DNA of 64,000 bases. Origin: Candidatus Rhodoferax odensensis. Its GTDB lineage: Bacteria > Pseudomonadota > Gammaproteobacteria > Burkholderiales > Burkholderiaceae_C. A program made the position numbers and the translations under genes. The stretch is from contig JADKDJ010000004.1 of NCBI GenBank assembly GCA_016718405.1, positions 355,682 to 419,681 on the forward strand. Reading direction: 5' to 3'. Numbering within the stretch: position 1 is the first letter of the stretch; each line of letters begins with the position of its first letter. Under the pieces are notes generated by a model. That model did no database searches. It was not told where the DNA came from and saw only the letters and a list, made by a program, of their open reading frames with translations. This document shows positions 18,735 to 26,794 of this stretch, one piece after another.

Positions 18735-19196
18735 ATGAAACTGAAAGCACTTGCCCTGATTGCCGCACTGGGCTGCGGCGCCGTTTACGCCCAAAGCGTC
18801 GAGGTCAAAGACGCCTGGGCGCGCGCCACCGTAACGGGTCAGAAGGCCACCGGCGCCTTCATGAAAATCACTGCCAAAGATGGTGCCAAGCTGGTCGGCG
18901 CGTCGTCAAGCTCGGCAGGCGTAACCGAGGTGCACGAGATGAAGATGGATGGCGGCGTGATGAAGATGCGCGCGGTCGAAGGCGGTCTGGACCTGCCCGC
19001 TGGCAAGGCAGTTGAGTTGAAGCCCGGCGGCTACCACGTGATGCTGATGGACCTGAAAGCACCGCTGGCCGCGGACAGCACTGTGCCGTTGACCCTGACC
19101 TTCAAGGACGCCAAGGGCGTGGAGAGCAAGCTCGAACTCAAAGTGCCAGTCAGTGCCAAGGCGCCGATGCCGGGCATGGCCGAGCACAAGCACTGA
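18735..19196 (+). CDS. Periplasmic copper chaperone PCu(A)C
   Basis: 153 residues. A signal peptide (LKALALIAALGCGAVYAQS) precedes a single cupredoxin-like PCu(A)C domain. The copper-binding pattern H-x-M spaced from a distal M and H-x-M is visible: VHEMKMDGG, MKMRAVEGG, then YHVMLMDLK. A further His/Met-rich tail (MPGMAEHKH) ends the protein. These chaperones deliver Cu(I) to SCO proteins or cytochrome oxidase in the periplasm. It closes the putative copper gene run, 48 bp after the thioredoxin-fold gene. Confidence 0.88.
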   Translation: MKLKALALIAALGCGAVYAQSVEVKDAWARATVTGQKATGAFMKITAKDGAKLVGASSSSAGVTEVHEMKMDGGVMKMRAVEGGLDLPAGKAVELKPGGYHVMLMDLKAPLAADSTVPLTLTFKDAKGVESKLELKVPVSAKAPMPGMAEHKH

Positions 19197-19202
19197 ATCA
19201 CG

Positions 19203-19440
19203 GCGCCGCCTTCTGCAGAGCCGCGCCGTTCTGGGGCATCGGCGGTTACTCTAGCACCGACATCGACGCCAGCACCGTCAGCGTGATCCACCTGACCGGA
19301 AGGACGGCAGACCCCGACACGGCGCGCGACCACGCGCTGTACCCGGCGCGGAAATCACGCTGGAGCGGGGCTTTGATGGGTTTGTGGTGTTGAAGGGCGG
19401 GGCGTTTTCGACCAGCGGACCGCATGGCACGAGCACCCAG
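19203..19440 (+). pseudogene. Decayed copy of the CC0125-type lipoprotein gene
   Basis: This stretch aligns with the intact lipoprotein gene at 21203-21682 (its bases from about 21319 to 21560), sharing GCGCCGTTCTGGGGC, GGTTACTC-AGCACC and TTTGTGGTGTTGAAGGG. It has no start codon and no signal sequence, and lacks one base in the segment matching CTGTACCGCTGCGCGG, which shifts the frame. It ends where the Fic gene's 3' end begins on the other strand. It is a relic of duplication or recombination around the Fic gene. Confidence 0.75.
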
Positions 19441-19480
19441 CGCCCCTGCTGTCGCCCAACCAACGTGGCGCCGACGGGCG

Positions 19481-20959
19481 TCAGGTCGGTCCGGCGGGGC
19501 GAGCGCAGTTTTCCAAATAGTCAAACAGTCCCTCAGGCACACGCCCGGAAAACTGCTTGCGGCGATTCTTGGACACCACGCCGCCATTCTGCAAACACAT
19601 CAAAATCAGGTCTGCCAAGTCATTGGCCTGCACGTCGTAGCGCGCATTGATTTGACGGTACAAGTCGTCGTAGCGTTGCAGAAAAGCGGCTTCCTGTTGC
19701 AGTTCCACATCCAGCGCTTGCTGCGCCATCCGAAAACCAAACTCAACGCAACCGGTGGCATCCCAGTACCGGTAAATGGACGGATGGCCGGTGAACTCAA
19801 AGTCGTACCGCCCCTCATCGATCCATCGAACCCTCCACAGTTCTCGCGCGGGCATTGAAAACGCCTTCAGGGTTTGCAGGTAGTCCTCTTCGTGGCGTTT
19901 CATGGCCACCGATACCGGCAAGATCAATCCGTTGGCCAGGCGCCCGGATTGGCACAAGGCCTGGTGGAACATGAACCTGGACAGGCGACCGTTGCCATCC
20001 ATGAACGGGTGAATGAAGACCAGGCCGAATGACGCGATCGACGCCGCAACAATCGGGTCTAGCTCCGGTTGCTGGGGCGCCGTGTTGGCAAACACCATCC
20101 ACTGCCGCATCAGTTCATGCGCCAGGTCAGGCGGGGGGGGCAGGTAAGTGATGCCAGCGGCACCACGGGCCGGCCCGCGCAGCCAGTTTTGCTCGGTGCG
20201 AAACTGCACCGCCTTGCTAAACGGGTTGGTCACCGCAGACGACTGCAGCTCGACCAAATACTGTTCGGTAACCGGGCGGCCTTCATGGGCTTGTTGCAGC
20301 AGTCGGACAAAGTTGCGGGCTTTGTCCTCATCGGGGGCCTCTCGCTCAATGGCAAACGAGCCTTCGGTCTCGTGTAGGTAGGCCCAAGCCAGGGCACGGT
20401 CCATCAAGCCCGGCTGCAGGCCGCCCAAGAACGCGTTGACTTGGCTCAGCACATCCGCGTTGATGCCGGTCTGTACCATCGCTGACCGTTCCACGGTGGC
20501 ACAGTAGGCCGGTGTGCCAAGCCCATTGAAGTTGACGCGCCACTTGGAGTTGCGCTGGCTGCGACCGGTGACGTAACGCCGGGGGTCGAACACGTCCGCC
20601 ACAGGCCCGCCGATGGCAGGCAGGTCAGACAAAGTCTGGCCGGTCGACACTTCCCAAAGAAAACAGGCAATGCGGACATAAGCCCCGTTTGGCGAATGGC
20701 GCAGAGCGCCCAACAGGGTGTCGGGGGCCAAACGCTCCATCGTCTGAACCAAGATGGCCAGGTTGGTGCCCTCATGCTTCAGGGCAAATAGCAGGTGGTC
20801 CAGCGCGGCGGACGTGGCAGGCGCCACATCCCGCGGCACCGCCAGATAATCGCCCTCGTCCTGAACCCGTGTGACCGGTCGGACCCGTGCCGGGCGCCGC
20901 ACCGGGAAGGCGCTTAACGACAAGCTGGTGCGCAGGAACTCATACCCGATCAGGTCCAT
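19481..20959 (-). CDS. Fic family protein (AMPylase-type)
   Basis: 492 residues. An N-terminal domain of the DUF4172/Fic_N type is followed by the Fic core with the complete active motif HPFMDGNGRLSR near residue 316. The catalytic His and the phosphate-binding DGNGR loop are intact. An upstream helix carries SFAIERE, which resembles the inhibitory (S/T)xxxE(G/N) motif with Arg in place of the last residue. The C-terminus has a winged-helix-like segment. Fic proteins transfer AMP to target proteins. It is flanked by an intact lipoprotein gene and a relic of it, suggesting insertion. Confidence 0.88.
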   Translation of the reverse strand: MDLIGYEFLRTSLSLSAFPVRRPARVRPVTRVQDEGDYLAVPRDVAPATSAALDHLLFALKHEGTNLAILVQTMERLAPDTLLGALRHSPNGAYVRIACFLWEVSTGQTLSDLPAIGGPVADVFDPRRYVTGRSQRNSKWRVNFNGLGTPAYCATVERSAMVQTGINADVLSQVNAFLGGLQPGLMDRALAWAYLHETEGSFAIEREAPDEDKARNFVRLLQQAHEGRPVTEQYLVELQSSAVTNPFSKAVQFRTEQNWLRGPARGAAGITYLPPPPDLAHELMRQWMVFANTAPQQPELDPIVAASIASFGLVFIHPFMDGNGRLSRFMFHQALCQSGRLANGLILPVSVAMKRHEEDYLQTLKAFSMPARELWRVRWIDEGRYDFEFTGHPSIYRYWDATGCVEFGFRMAQQALDVELQQEAAFLQRYDDLYRQINARYDVQANDLADLILMCLQNGGVVSKNRRKQFSGRVPEGLFDYLENCARPAGPT

Positions 20960-21040
20960 TTTTCTTTCAGATGTTCAGGATTTTTTTCATTCTAGGCGGT
21001 TGGGCTGATATTTTTTTTGGCACAGTCGATGTTGCCACGT

Positions 21041-21070
21041 GAACCTGCCCAGCCACCCGCATGCAGGTTC
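21041..21070. repeat. 8-bp inverted repeat upstream of fic and the lipoprotein gene
   Basis: GAACCTGC at 21041-21048 and GCAGGTTC at 21063-21070 form a perfect 8-bp inverted repeat with a 14-base loop in the divergent region between fic and the lipoprotein gene. No T-run follows on either strand in the terminator orientation, so an operator or RNA hairpin is more likely. This is an observation only. Confidence 0.35.
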
Positions 21071-21202
21071 GGCGGGCCTGGGTAATAAGGCCCAAAGAAT
21101 TGCGCCACGCCCAGCACCGCTTACAAGAAAACATGCCATCGGCCTGCAAGAATAACCGGCAACAGAAATGCTGCCAGCCAGCACACGGGGAGGAGATTCA
21201 CC

Positions 21203-21682
21203 ATGCGCATCCATCACACACGGGCTACGTGGGCGCACGCTCGTGCCCGCTGCTCCCGCCGCAAGCGGTTCATCGCGGTGCTGGTGCTCGCGCTAACCGC
21301 CAGCCTGCTCAGCGCCTGCGCCGCCATCTACAAACCGGCGCCGTTCTGGGGCGCAAGCGGTTACTCCAGCACCAACATCGACGCCACCACGGTGAGCGTG
21401 AACTACCTGACCGGCGCCACGGCTGATGCCGGCACGGCGCGCGACTACGCGCTGTACCGCTGCGCGGAGATCGCGCTGGAGCGCGGCTTTGATGGCTTTG
21501 TGGTGTTGAAGGGTGGGGCGTTTTCGAGCACCGGGCCGTATGGCACCACCACTTCTTCGACCATCGTCATGCGCTTGTTCAAGGGGGCGGCGCCGGACAG
21601 GGGTGCGCTGCCTGCGAGCGCGCAGGGGGTGTATGAGGCGAGGGCGGTGAAGGCGCGGTTGGAGGCGGGGATCAAGCGATGA
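21203..21682 (+). CDS. CC0125/CC1285-type lipoprotein
   Basis: 159 residues. A ribosome-binding site (GGGGAGGAG) precedes the ATG at 21203. The long positively charged N-terminus leads to a hydrophobic segment and the lipobox LLSAC (cysteine near residue 39), so the protein is probably lipidated. The mature part contains YRCAEIALERGFDGFVVLKGG, characteristic of the small family I know as CC0125/CC1285 lipoproteins, of unknown function. A decayed copy lies at 19203-19440. Confidence 0.72.
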   Translation: MRIHHTRATWAHARARCSRRKRFIAVLVLALTASLLSACAAIYKPAPFWGASGYSSTNIDATTVSVNYLTGATADAGTARDYALYRCAEIALERGFDGFVVLKGGAFSSTGPYGTTTSSTIVMRLFKGAAPDRGALPASAQGVYEARAVKARLEAGIKR

Positions 21683-21892
21683 GACGGATGTTGAACACGG
21701 AATGCTTTTGCAATCGAAATCACGGGATGAAACCTTGAATTCACACCAAGACGAACGAATGCTGCGAGCCGAGAGGCGCATGCAGCAAGGATTGCGGGCA
21801 ATAAACGCCGTGCAGGCCGCACCAATGCTCGCGACCCATCCACCATACGCCGCGAAACCATCACCCAAACCATTCAACCCAGTAGGCTACCC

Positions 21893-22048
21893 ATGACCAA
21901 AATCACCACCTCAAGGCGAGCTTCCAAACCATCGAATGTGTGGGGTGCAGTTCTGGCCCTGCTCTGCATGACGCCATTAGCTGCCAGCGCGCAGACACCG
22001 GCGCTGAGCAGCGAAGCGCCCACAGCCATGACGCCAGGCCGAGGTTAA
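21893..22048 (+). pseudogene. Detached 5' part (signal peptide) of a frameshifted exported protein gene
   Basis: The ATG at 21893 opens a 51-residue frame that begins MTKITTSRRASKPSNVWGAV and continues through LALLCMTPLAASAQT, a convincing signal peptide, then stops at TAA 22046-22048. The following bases read on in another frame as AEVKAAYQSCPVGYYSG, which leads directly into the gene at 22071. One surplus base between 22032 and 22045 would explain this. A 64-codon frame (21702-21896) overlaps the ATG by ATGA but has no recognisable features. Confidence 0.6.
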
Positions 22049-22070
22049 AGCGGCTTACCAAAGCTGTCCC

Positions 22071-22847
22071 GTGGGTTACTACAGCGGTCCGCGCCCTGGC
22101 AAGAGCCGCTACACCAAGGACGACTACCTGTGGGTGGTGACGCCCGAGTTCGCGGCTGCCTACTGCATGCCTAGCGAGTTCATCGACAAGACCTTGAAAG
22201 GCGCCGAGGCGATTGCCTACAAGCTGGTGTACGAAGGCGCGGAGAACTGCGGCTTTGGCGGCAACAAGGAAGCCTGTAGCCGACGCACCGCGCATGGCTT
22301 CGAGATTTACTACAAGTCGAGTCTGCAATTGCCCAGCGTGTCCAGCACGAAGTACAACTACCGGGCGTTCTACATGATTCCGAGCTCGAAGCATTTGATT
22401 GGCCCACACAGCATTGGCACGGACAAAGATCGACAAGCGTGGGAAGCCGAGCGCCCCGGTTCTCAGAGGCGCTTCAAAGGCTGGGGCCTGGTCGGCGTAA
22501 AAGGCCCCAAGCCGGTCTGGCCGATCACGGCCTTGCGCGAGATTCAATACATCGAAGAACTGCTGCCCGGCTACAACTACCTCAGCGTGGAGGGGTCGAT
22601 GGGCTACTTCTCCAATCCGCGATACGAGAAGCTTGGCGTCACGCAATTTGCACTCCGGCTCGACAAGCCCGGCGACACGCGCGATGACGAACAGAAAGAC
22701 CTGCGCAGCGACTACGGCCACGTCATCCATCTACCCGAGCTGTTCATAGCCAAGATTCGCCAGGTCGACAAGCAAGGCGATCAGGCCTTTCGAGAACTGC
22801 TCAAGCAGGCCTTGCCCGAAGTGTTTCGCAAAGCCGCGCCGCAATAA
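22071..22847 (+). CDS. Exported protein of unknown function, main body of a frameshifted gene
   Basis: 258 residues from an apparent GTG at 22071. The frame is open further upstream to 22032 without a good start, and its natural N-terminus appears to be the signal peptide encoded at 21893. The restored protein of about 310 residues would be periplasmic, with four cysteines and the segment CGFGGNKEACSRR. It is followed 48 bp later by the lipase/LysM gene, so it could be an accessory or immunity protein for it. That pairing is an inference from position alone. No family recognised. Confidence 0.6.
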   Translation: MGYYSGPRPGKSRYTKDDYLWVVTPEFAAAYCMPSEFIDKTLKGAEAIAYKLVYEGAENCGFGGNKEACSRRTAHGFEIYYKSSLQLPSVSSTKYNYRAFYMIPSSKHLIGPHSIGTDKDRQAWEAERPGSQRRFKGWGLVGVKGPKPVWPITALREIQYIEELLPGYNYLSVEGSMGYFSNPRYEKLGVTQFALRLDKPGDTRDDEQKDLRSDYGHVIHLPELFIAKIRQVDKQGDQAFRELLKQALPEVFRKAAPQ

Positions 22848-22895
22848 GCCCTTTCAGCACTCATCTATCCATCACCAATCTCAGGGACAAACCAC

Positions 22896-25454
22896 ATGAC
22901 CAACGTCGCCAGCAAGTTTCTCGAATTCGGCGTCAACTCCGCCACCGTTTACAGCACCAACAACGCCGCCAATGCCCTGACCGTCAACGGCTGGACGGCC
23001 GTCAAAGTGGATGCTTTCCGGGCCTCCAGCCCCGGTTTCGCCGCCCAGCTCTATACCGATGGCGCGGGCCACTACCGGGTCGCGATGCGTGGCACGGACA
23101 CGCTCAAGGACGATGTCCCGCCAGATGTGGCGCTGGCCACCGGACAGTGGCACCCGCAAATGACGGATGCGATCAAATTCATGGGCGAGGCGATTCTGCA
23201 AATAAAGGAAGCGAACCCGGGGCTGCGACTCGACGACATCCGCGCAAACATAGACGGCTCCGGCCACTCCCTGGGCGGCGCGCTGTACGAGCTGTCCGCC
23301 AAGTTCTGGGGCACGTCGGGCATGAACATCGACGGCCCAGGTGTCAGCGCCCAAGCCGGGCGTTCCGAGTTCGCCGGGCTCAAGGCCGAGTTTCGCGCCA
23401 AGGAGGGATTGGTTGAGTTGCAGAACAACTACGACTGGTCGCCTGGCGAGTTCCAGGCACGCCGGTACTCGGTGGTTGGTGATACTGGCACGCACCTCTC
23501 GGGAGTGGAGGTGTACACCAGTCCGCAGTACACCGAACTGAGCCAGGCAGCCAATGACATCAACTCCTACTACCTGTTGGTCCCCGGGGTTAGGGTTGCG
23601 CACGCTGCTGCCGAGCCCATGACGAAGGCCATTGCGTCCAGTAGTTGGCACCCGATCAGCGAGATTCTCAAGGCCGAAGGGTATCCGGACCCCTATGGCG
23701 CACTTCAAGAGCAATACATTGCCCGCAACCTCTTACTCGGCCTGTCGGCATCGGGTTACGCAAACGGCTCGATGCAATACGAAGTCAAGGGCGGCGGTAT
23801 TTCGTTTCGGGTTGACGTATACCGGGACGACCAGGGCAGCATGGTTGAAATTCGACACGCGGGGCGATGGGTGGATGGGCAGTTTCAGATATTGGCGCCC
23901 GGCTGGACCACGAAGGCCACGCCCAGCGGGATGCTGATCAACGTGGGGGTCGGCGATCCCGCGACAGGGGTGAGCACTCCCAGCGTAGACAGCGCCGCCG
24001 GCCTCGGTACCACCCGCATCAGCGCCGACTACATCACCAACAACGGCGCCGGCAGCCATACCGTCACCGTTGGCGCGGGCGGCACCGTGTCCGACATCTG
24101 GTTACTGCAAACGCGAGCTGGCAATGACCTGGGCTCGCTGGCCGACTTTGGCCGAGCCATCAAGGCCAACAACCCGGGCATCACCGATATCAACAAGGTG
24201 TTGCCAGGCCAGGTCATCTACGTCCCGCAAAAGCAAGCCAACAACAGCGTGACCTACCACTACGCCGGTGGCGCCAGCATCAACACCAACAAGATAAACG
24301 GCGAATACCACATGGTCGTGCCCAACAGCGAGGGCGGCGGGCAGACTGTGTATTCGCGCACAGTCAACGGAGAGGGGTGGGTGGTGAGCCAGGTATCGAC
24401 CAACGGCGCAGGAGCTGTCACCTATTCCGCCCAGGCGTACCAGGACTCCTTCGACACTAGCCCACAAAGCCTGACCGCCTACACCAAGAACACCGACGGC
24501 ACTTACGACGCCAATACCGTGCTCGACGACAAGCTGGTCACCTTCTCCGCCACGCCCAGCGCGACCGAGCTTTTCCGCCTGACCGAACTCAAGGCCATTG
24601 ATGGTGTGGCGGTGGACAACGCGCTGGTTGACGCAGCCCTGGTCGACTCGGACACCAACGCGCTTGATTTGATGCTGGCGCGTGGTCTGGTGGGCCAACT
24701 GGCTGCCTTCGCCAACCCGACCGACGCCGACGGCATCCGCCCCGCCACCACCACCCCCGCCACCCCCTGGACCATCCCCGCAGAAGTGCAGCGCCTGGGC
24801 GCCTCGCTCACCAGCATCCAGGGCCTGATCGCCGCGCTCAAAAGCGGCAACGGCCTGGGTATCGCCACCTCCAGCTTCAACACCTTGGAGGCCCTGAGTG
24901 GTGGCTTTGATGGCACCTTGGAAGACATCGGAGCCGGGCTCAACGGCGCCACCGCCATCCTGGGCCTCAAAGGCGCGCTGGAGCGCGGTGACATGCTCAG
25001 CGCCATCAGCAGTGGCCTGACCATTAGCAAGATTGCGCTGACCGCGTACCAAGGCGCGCTGAGCAGCCAGGTGGCGGGCATGGCCACAAACGTGGCCTTC
25101 ATCTTCGAGCACGTTCCGGTGGCCGAGCGCACCGCCGCGCAACTGGAGGCCATTGCCGAGCACGCCGCCTTGAACACCGAACTGGCCGTTGTAGGCGATG
25201 TCCTCAAGGGCATTGGCAAGGCACTGCCGTTTCTCTCCGTGCTGATCAGCCTCAAGAACGGCGACTACGAAGGCGCCATCGTGGCGCTGGTCGCGCTGAA
25301 GTTCCCGGTGGTGGGCTGGATCTATGCCGGCATCAAGCTGATCCAGGGCCTGCTGCAGAACGACGACCCCCAGGGCGAGGCGCGCCTGATGACCGACGGC
25401 GCCGATGGCACCGACGTGTGGGTGTGGGCCAATGGCGAGCTCGGTGGCGAGTAG
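22896..25454 (+). CDS. Class 3 lipase-like protein with LysM domain, truncated by an in-frame stop
   Basis: 852 residues. The lipase nucleophile elbow GHSLGG has its serine near residue 125, and RGTD near 65 resembles the oxyanion region of class 3 lipases. Around residues 385-445 a LysM-like domain (IWLLQTRAGNDLGSLADF, then INKVLPGQVIYVPQK) could bind peptidoglycan. The C-terminal third has Gly/Ala-rich hydrophobic helices. No signal peptide is seen, which fits type I or type VI secretion. The frame stops at TAG 25452-25454, but clear coding continues in the same frame, so the natural protein was probably about 1,020 residues. Confidence 0.75.
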   Translation: MTNVASKFLEFGVNSATVYSTNNAANALTVNGWTAVKVDAFRASSPGFAAQLYTDGAGHYRVAMRGTDTLKDDVPPDVALATGQWHPQMTDAIKFMGEAILQIKEANPGLRLDDIRANIDGSGHSLGGALYELSAKFWGTSGMNIDGPGVSAQAGRSEFAGLKAEFRAKEGLVELQNNYDWSPGEFQARRYSVVGDTGTHLSGVEVYTSPQYTELSQAANDINSYYLLVPGVRVAHAAAEPMTKAIASSSWHPISEILKAEGYPDPYGALQEQYIARNLLLGLSASGYANGSMQYEVKGGGISFRVDVYRDDQGSMVEIRHAGRWVDGQFQILAPGWTTKATPSGMLINVGVGDPATGVSTPSVDSAAGLGTTRISADYITNNGAGSHTVTVGAGGTVSDIWLLQTRAGNDLGSLADFGRAIKANNPGITDINKVLPGQVIYVPQKQANNSVTYHYAGGASINTNKINGEYHMVVPNSEGGGQTVYSRTVNGEGWVVSQVSTNGAGAVTYSAQAYQDSFDTSPQSLTAYTKNTDGTYDANTVLDDKLVTFSATPSATELFRLTELKAIDGVAVDNALVDAALVDSDTNALDLMLARGLVGQLAAFANPTDADGIRPATTTPATPWTIPAEVQRLGASLTSIQGLIAALKSGNGLGIATSSFNTLEALSGGFDGTLEDIGAGLNGATAILGLKGALERGDMLSAISSGLTISKIALTAYQGALSSQVAGMATNVAFIFEHVPVAERTAAQLEAIAEHAALNTELAVVGDVLKGIGKALPFLSVLISLKNGDYEGAIVALVALKFPVVGWIYAGIKLIQGLLQNDDPQGEARLMTDGADGTDVWVWANGELGGE

Positions 25455-25968
25455 GCCACCAAAGACATGATGCAGGCAGTTTTGCTCAAGCCGCTGGGTG
25501 ACAGCTTCGCCGGCGTCATTGCGCCCAAGTGGGAAGTAGCCACTGCCTTCCAACAGCACCAACTCGATCTACCCCAGGCCGGCCGGTCCACCCTGGAGTG
25601 GGCCAAGCTGGACGGCACGCTGCTGGCGGCCAACACGGGAACTACGCAAGCCGTGCGCTCGATCGTTCTGGACTTGGGTGCCGATGGTGTTCGTACCGGC
25701 GTCGACCCGGTGTTTAGCCCTTTGCAGGTGTGGCAAGACATCACAATGGACGGCGTGGCTGCGGCGCAGACACCACGCAGGGAGCGATGCCACGACCGGC
25801 AACACCGACGCGCTGCAGTTCCTGAGCGGTGTCCTCACCAATCAACTGTGGTTGCGCCGGGTCGACAACGACCTGGAGGTGAGCATCACTGGTAGCGCTG
25901 ACAAGGTGACGTTGCCGACCGTCTACTGGACCGCACTGTCTGCGGTGATCACCGCCAATTGGGGTTGA
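25455..25968 (+). pseudogene. Separated C-terminal part of the lipase/LysM protein (RTX-related end)
   Basis: In the same frame as the preceding gene, coding continues after the TAG: ATKDMMQAVLLKPLGDSF, then DLGADGVRTGVDP, as in RTX-type calcium-binding proteins. Near 25780 the meaning moves by one frame to TGNTDALQFLSGVLTNQLWL, then DNDLEVSITGSADKVTL. The latter resembles the haemolysin-type calcium-binding related domain (PF06594), which often ends type I secreted proteins. A nonsense codon and a frameshift thus separate the secretion-type end from the lipase. Confidence 0.6.
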
Positions 25969-26095
25969 GTTGTGACTCGGGATGACGAATCGAGTTGGCT
26001 TGGCGATGGTGCATTCCGACAACCGGTCGCCAGCCGCGCCACATTGGGGTAAGCTGTCAGCAGTTCAATGTTGGCAACCCCCATTTGGAGCGATC

Positions 26096-26773
26096 ATGAG
26101 TGATGCACAGACCGCAGGCTTCGGCAAATTCGTACCCGGCTTTGACTTTCTTCAGAACCTGGCCAAGGGCGCCTCCAACAGCATTCCGCAAATGCCCAAC
26201 CTGGCCAACTGGGTGGCGCCCACGCTCAATGTTGAGGAACTCGAGAAGCGTATTGACGAACTCAAGGCGGTGCACTTCTGGCTGGAGCAGAACTCCAAGG
26301 CGCTAGGCGCCACCATCCAGGCGCTGGAAGTGCAGAAGATGACGCTGGCCACGCTCAAGGGCATGAACTTCAACATGGGCGACGTGGCCAACGCGCTCAA
26401 GCTCAAGGCGGCCGATTCAATGGCTACGGGCGTGCAGCGTGTCACCGAAACGGCGGCCTCGACCGCCAAGACCATTTCCAACGTCGCCACGGGTGCCGGG
26501 GCAGTGGCCAAGTCGGTGCGCAGCAACAAGAAGCCCGCTACCGGTGTCGGTGCCTTGGTCGATCCGCTGCAACTGTGGGGCGCGCTGACGCAGCAGTTTC
26601 AGCAAATTGCCGCAGGCGCCATGAAAGAGGCAGCCACCAACACCGCCGTGGACGCCACCAAAAACATGGCCAACGGTTTGGCGCGTGAGGCCGTCAAGGC
26701 GGCCACCAAACGGCGCACGGCAAGTGCCAAGACACCCGCGCGCAAGAGCGCCAAGAAGACCAGTCGGGGTTGA
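26096..26773 (+). CDS. phaM: PhaM-like polyhydroxyalkanoate granule regulator
   Basis: 225 residues from ATG 26096. The conserved core LNVEELEKRIDELKAVHFWL, then IQALEVQKMTLATLK, is what I recognise from PhaM proteins. These bind PHB synthase and DNA and position granules at the nucleoid. The C-terminus is a Lys/Arg/Ala-rich, histone-like tail (KRRTASAKTPARKSAKK), as in PhaM. The middle is Ala/Thr/Val-rich and helical. The upstream open frame to 25982 is not supported. Confidence 0.82.
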   Translation: MSDAQTAGFGKFVPGFDFLQNLAKGASNSIPQMPNLANWVAPTLNVEELEKRIDELKAVHFWLEQNSKALGATIQALEVQKMTLATLKGMNFNMGDVANALKLKAADSMATGVQRVTETAASTAKTISNVATGAGAVAKSVRSNKKPATGVGALVDPLQLWGALTQQFQQIAAGAMKEAATNTAVDATKNMANGLAREAVKAATKRRTASAKTPARKSAKKTSRG

Positions 26774-26794
26774 GGTCACGCCTGAGCGCGGGCC

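Noticed and set aside
21702..21896. A 64-codon gene overlapping the next ATG by ATGA
   Set aside because: No ribosome-binding site, no fold or family pattern; left as noise, though the overlap is noted.
24102..25562. A 486-codon minus-strand frame opposite the lipase/LysM gene
   Set aside because: Rich in Gly/Val/Gln runs typical of antisense translation of GC-rich genes.
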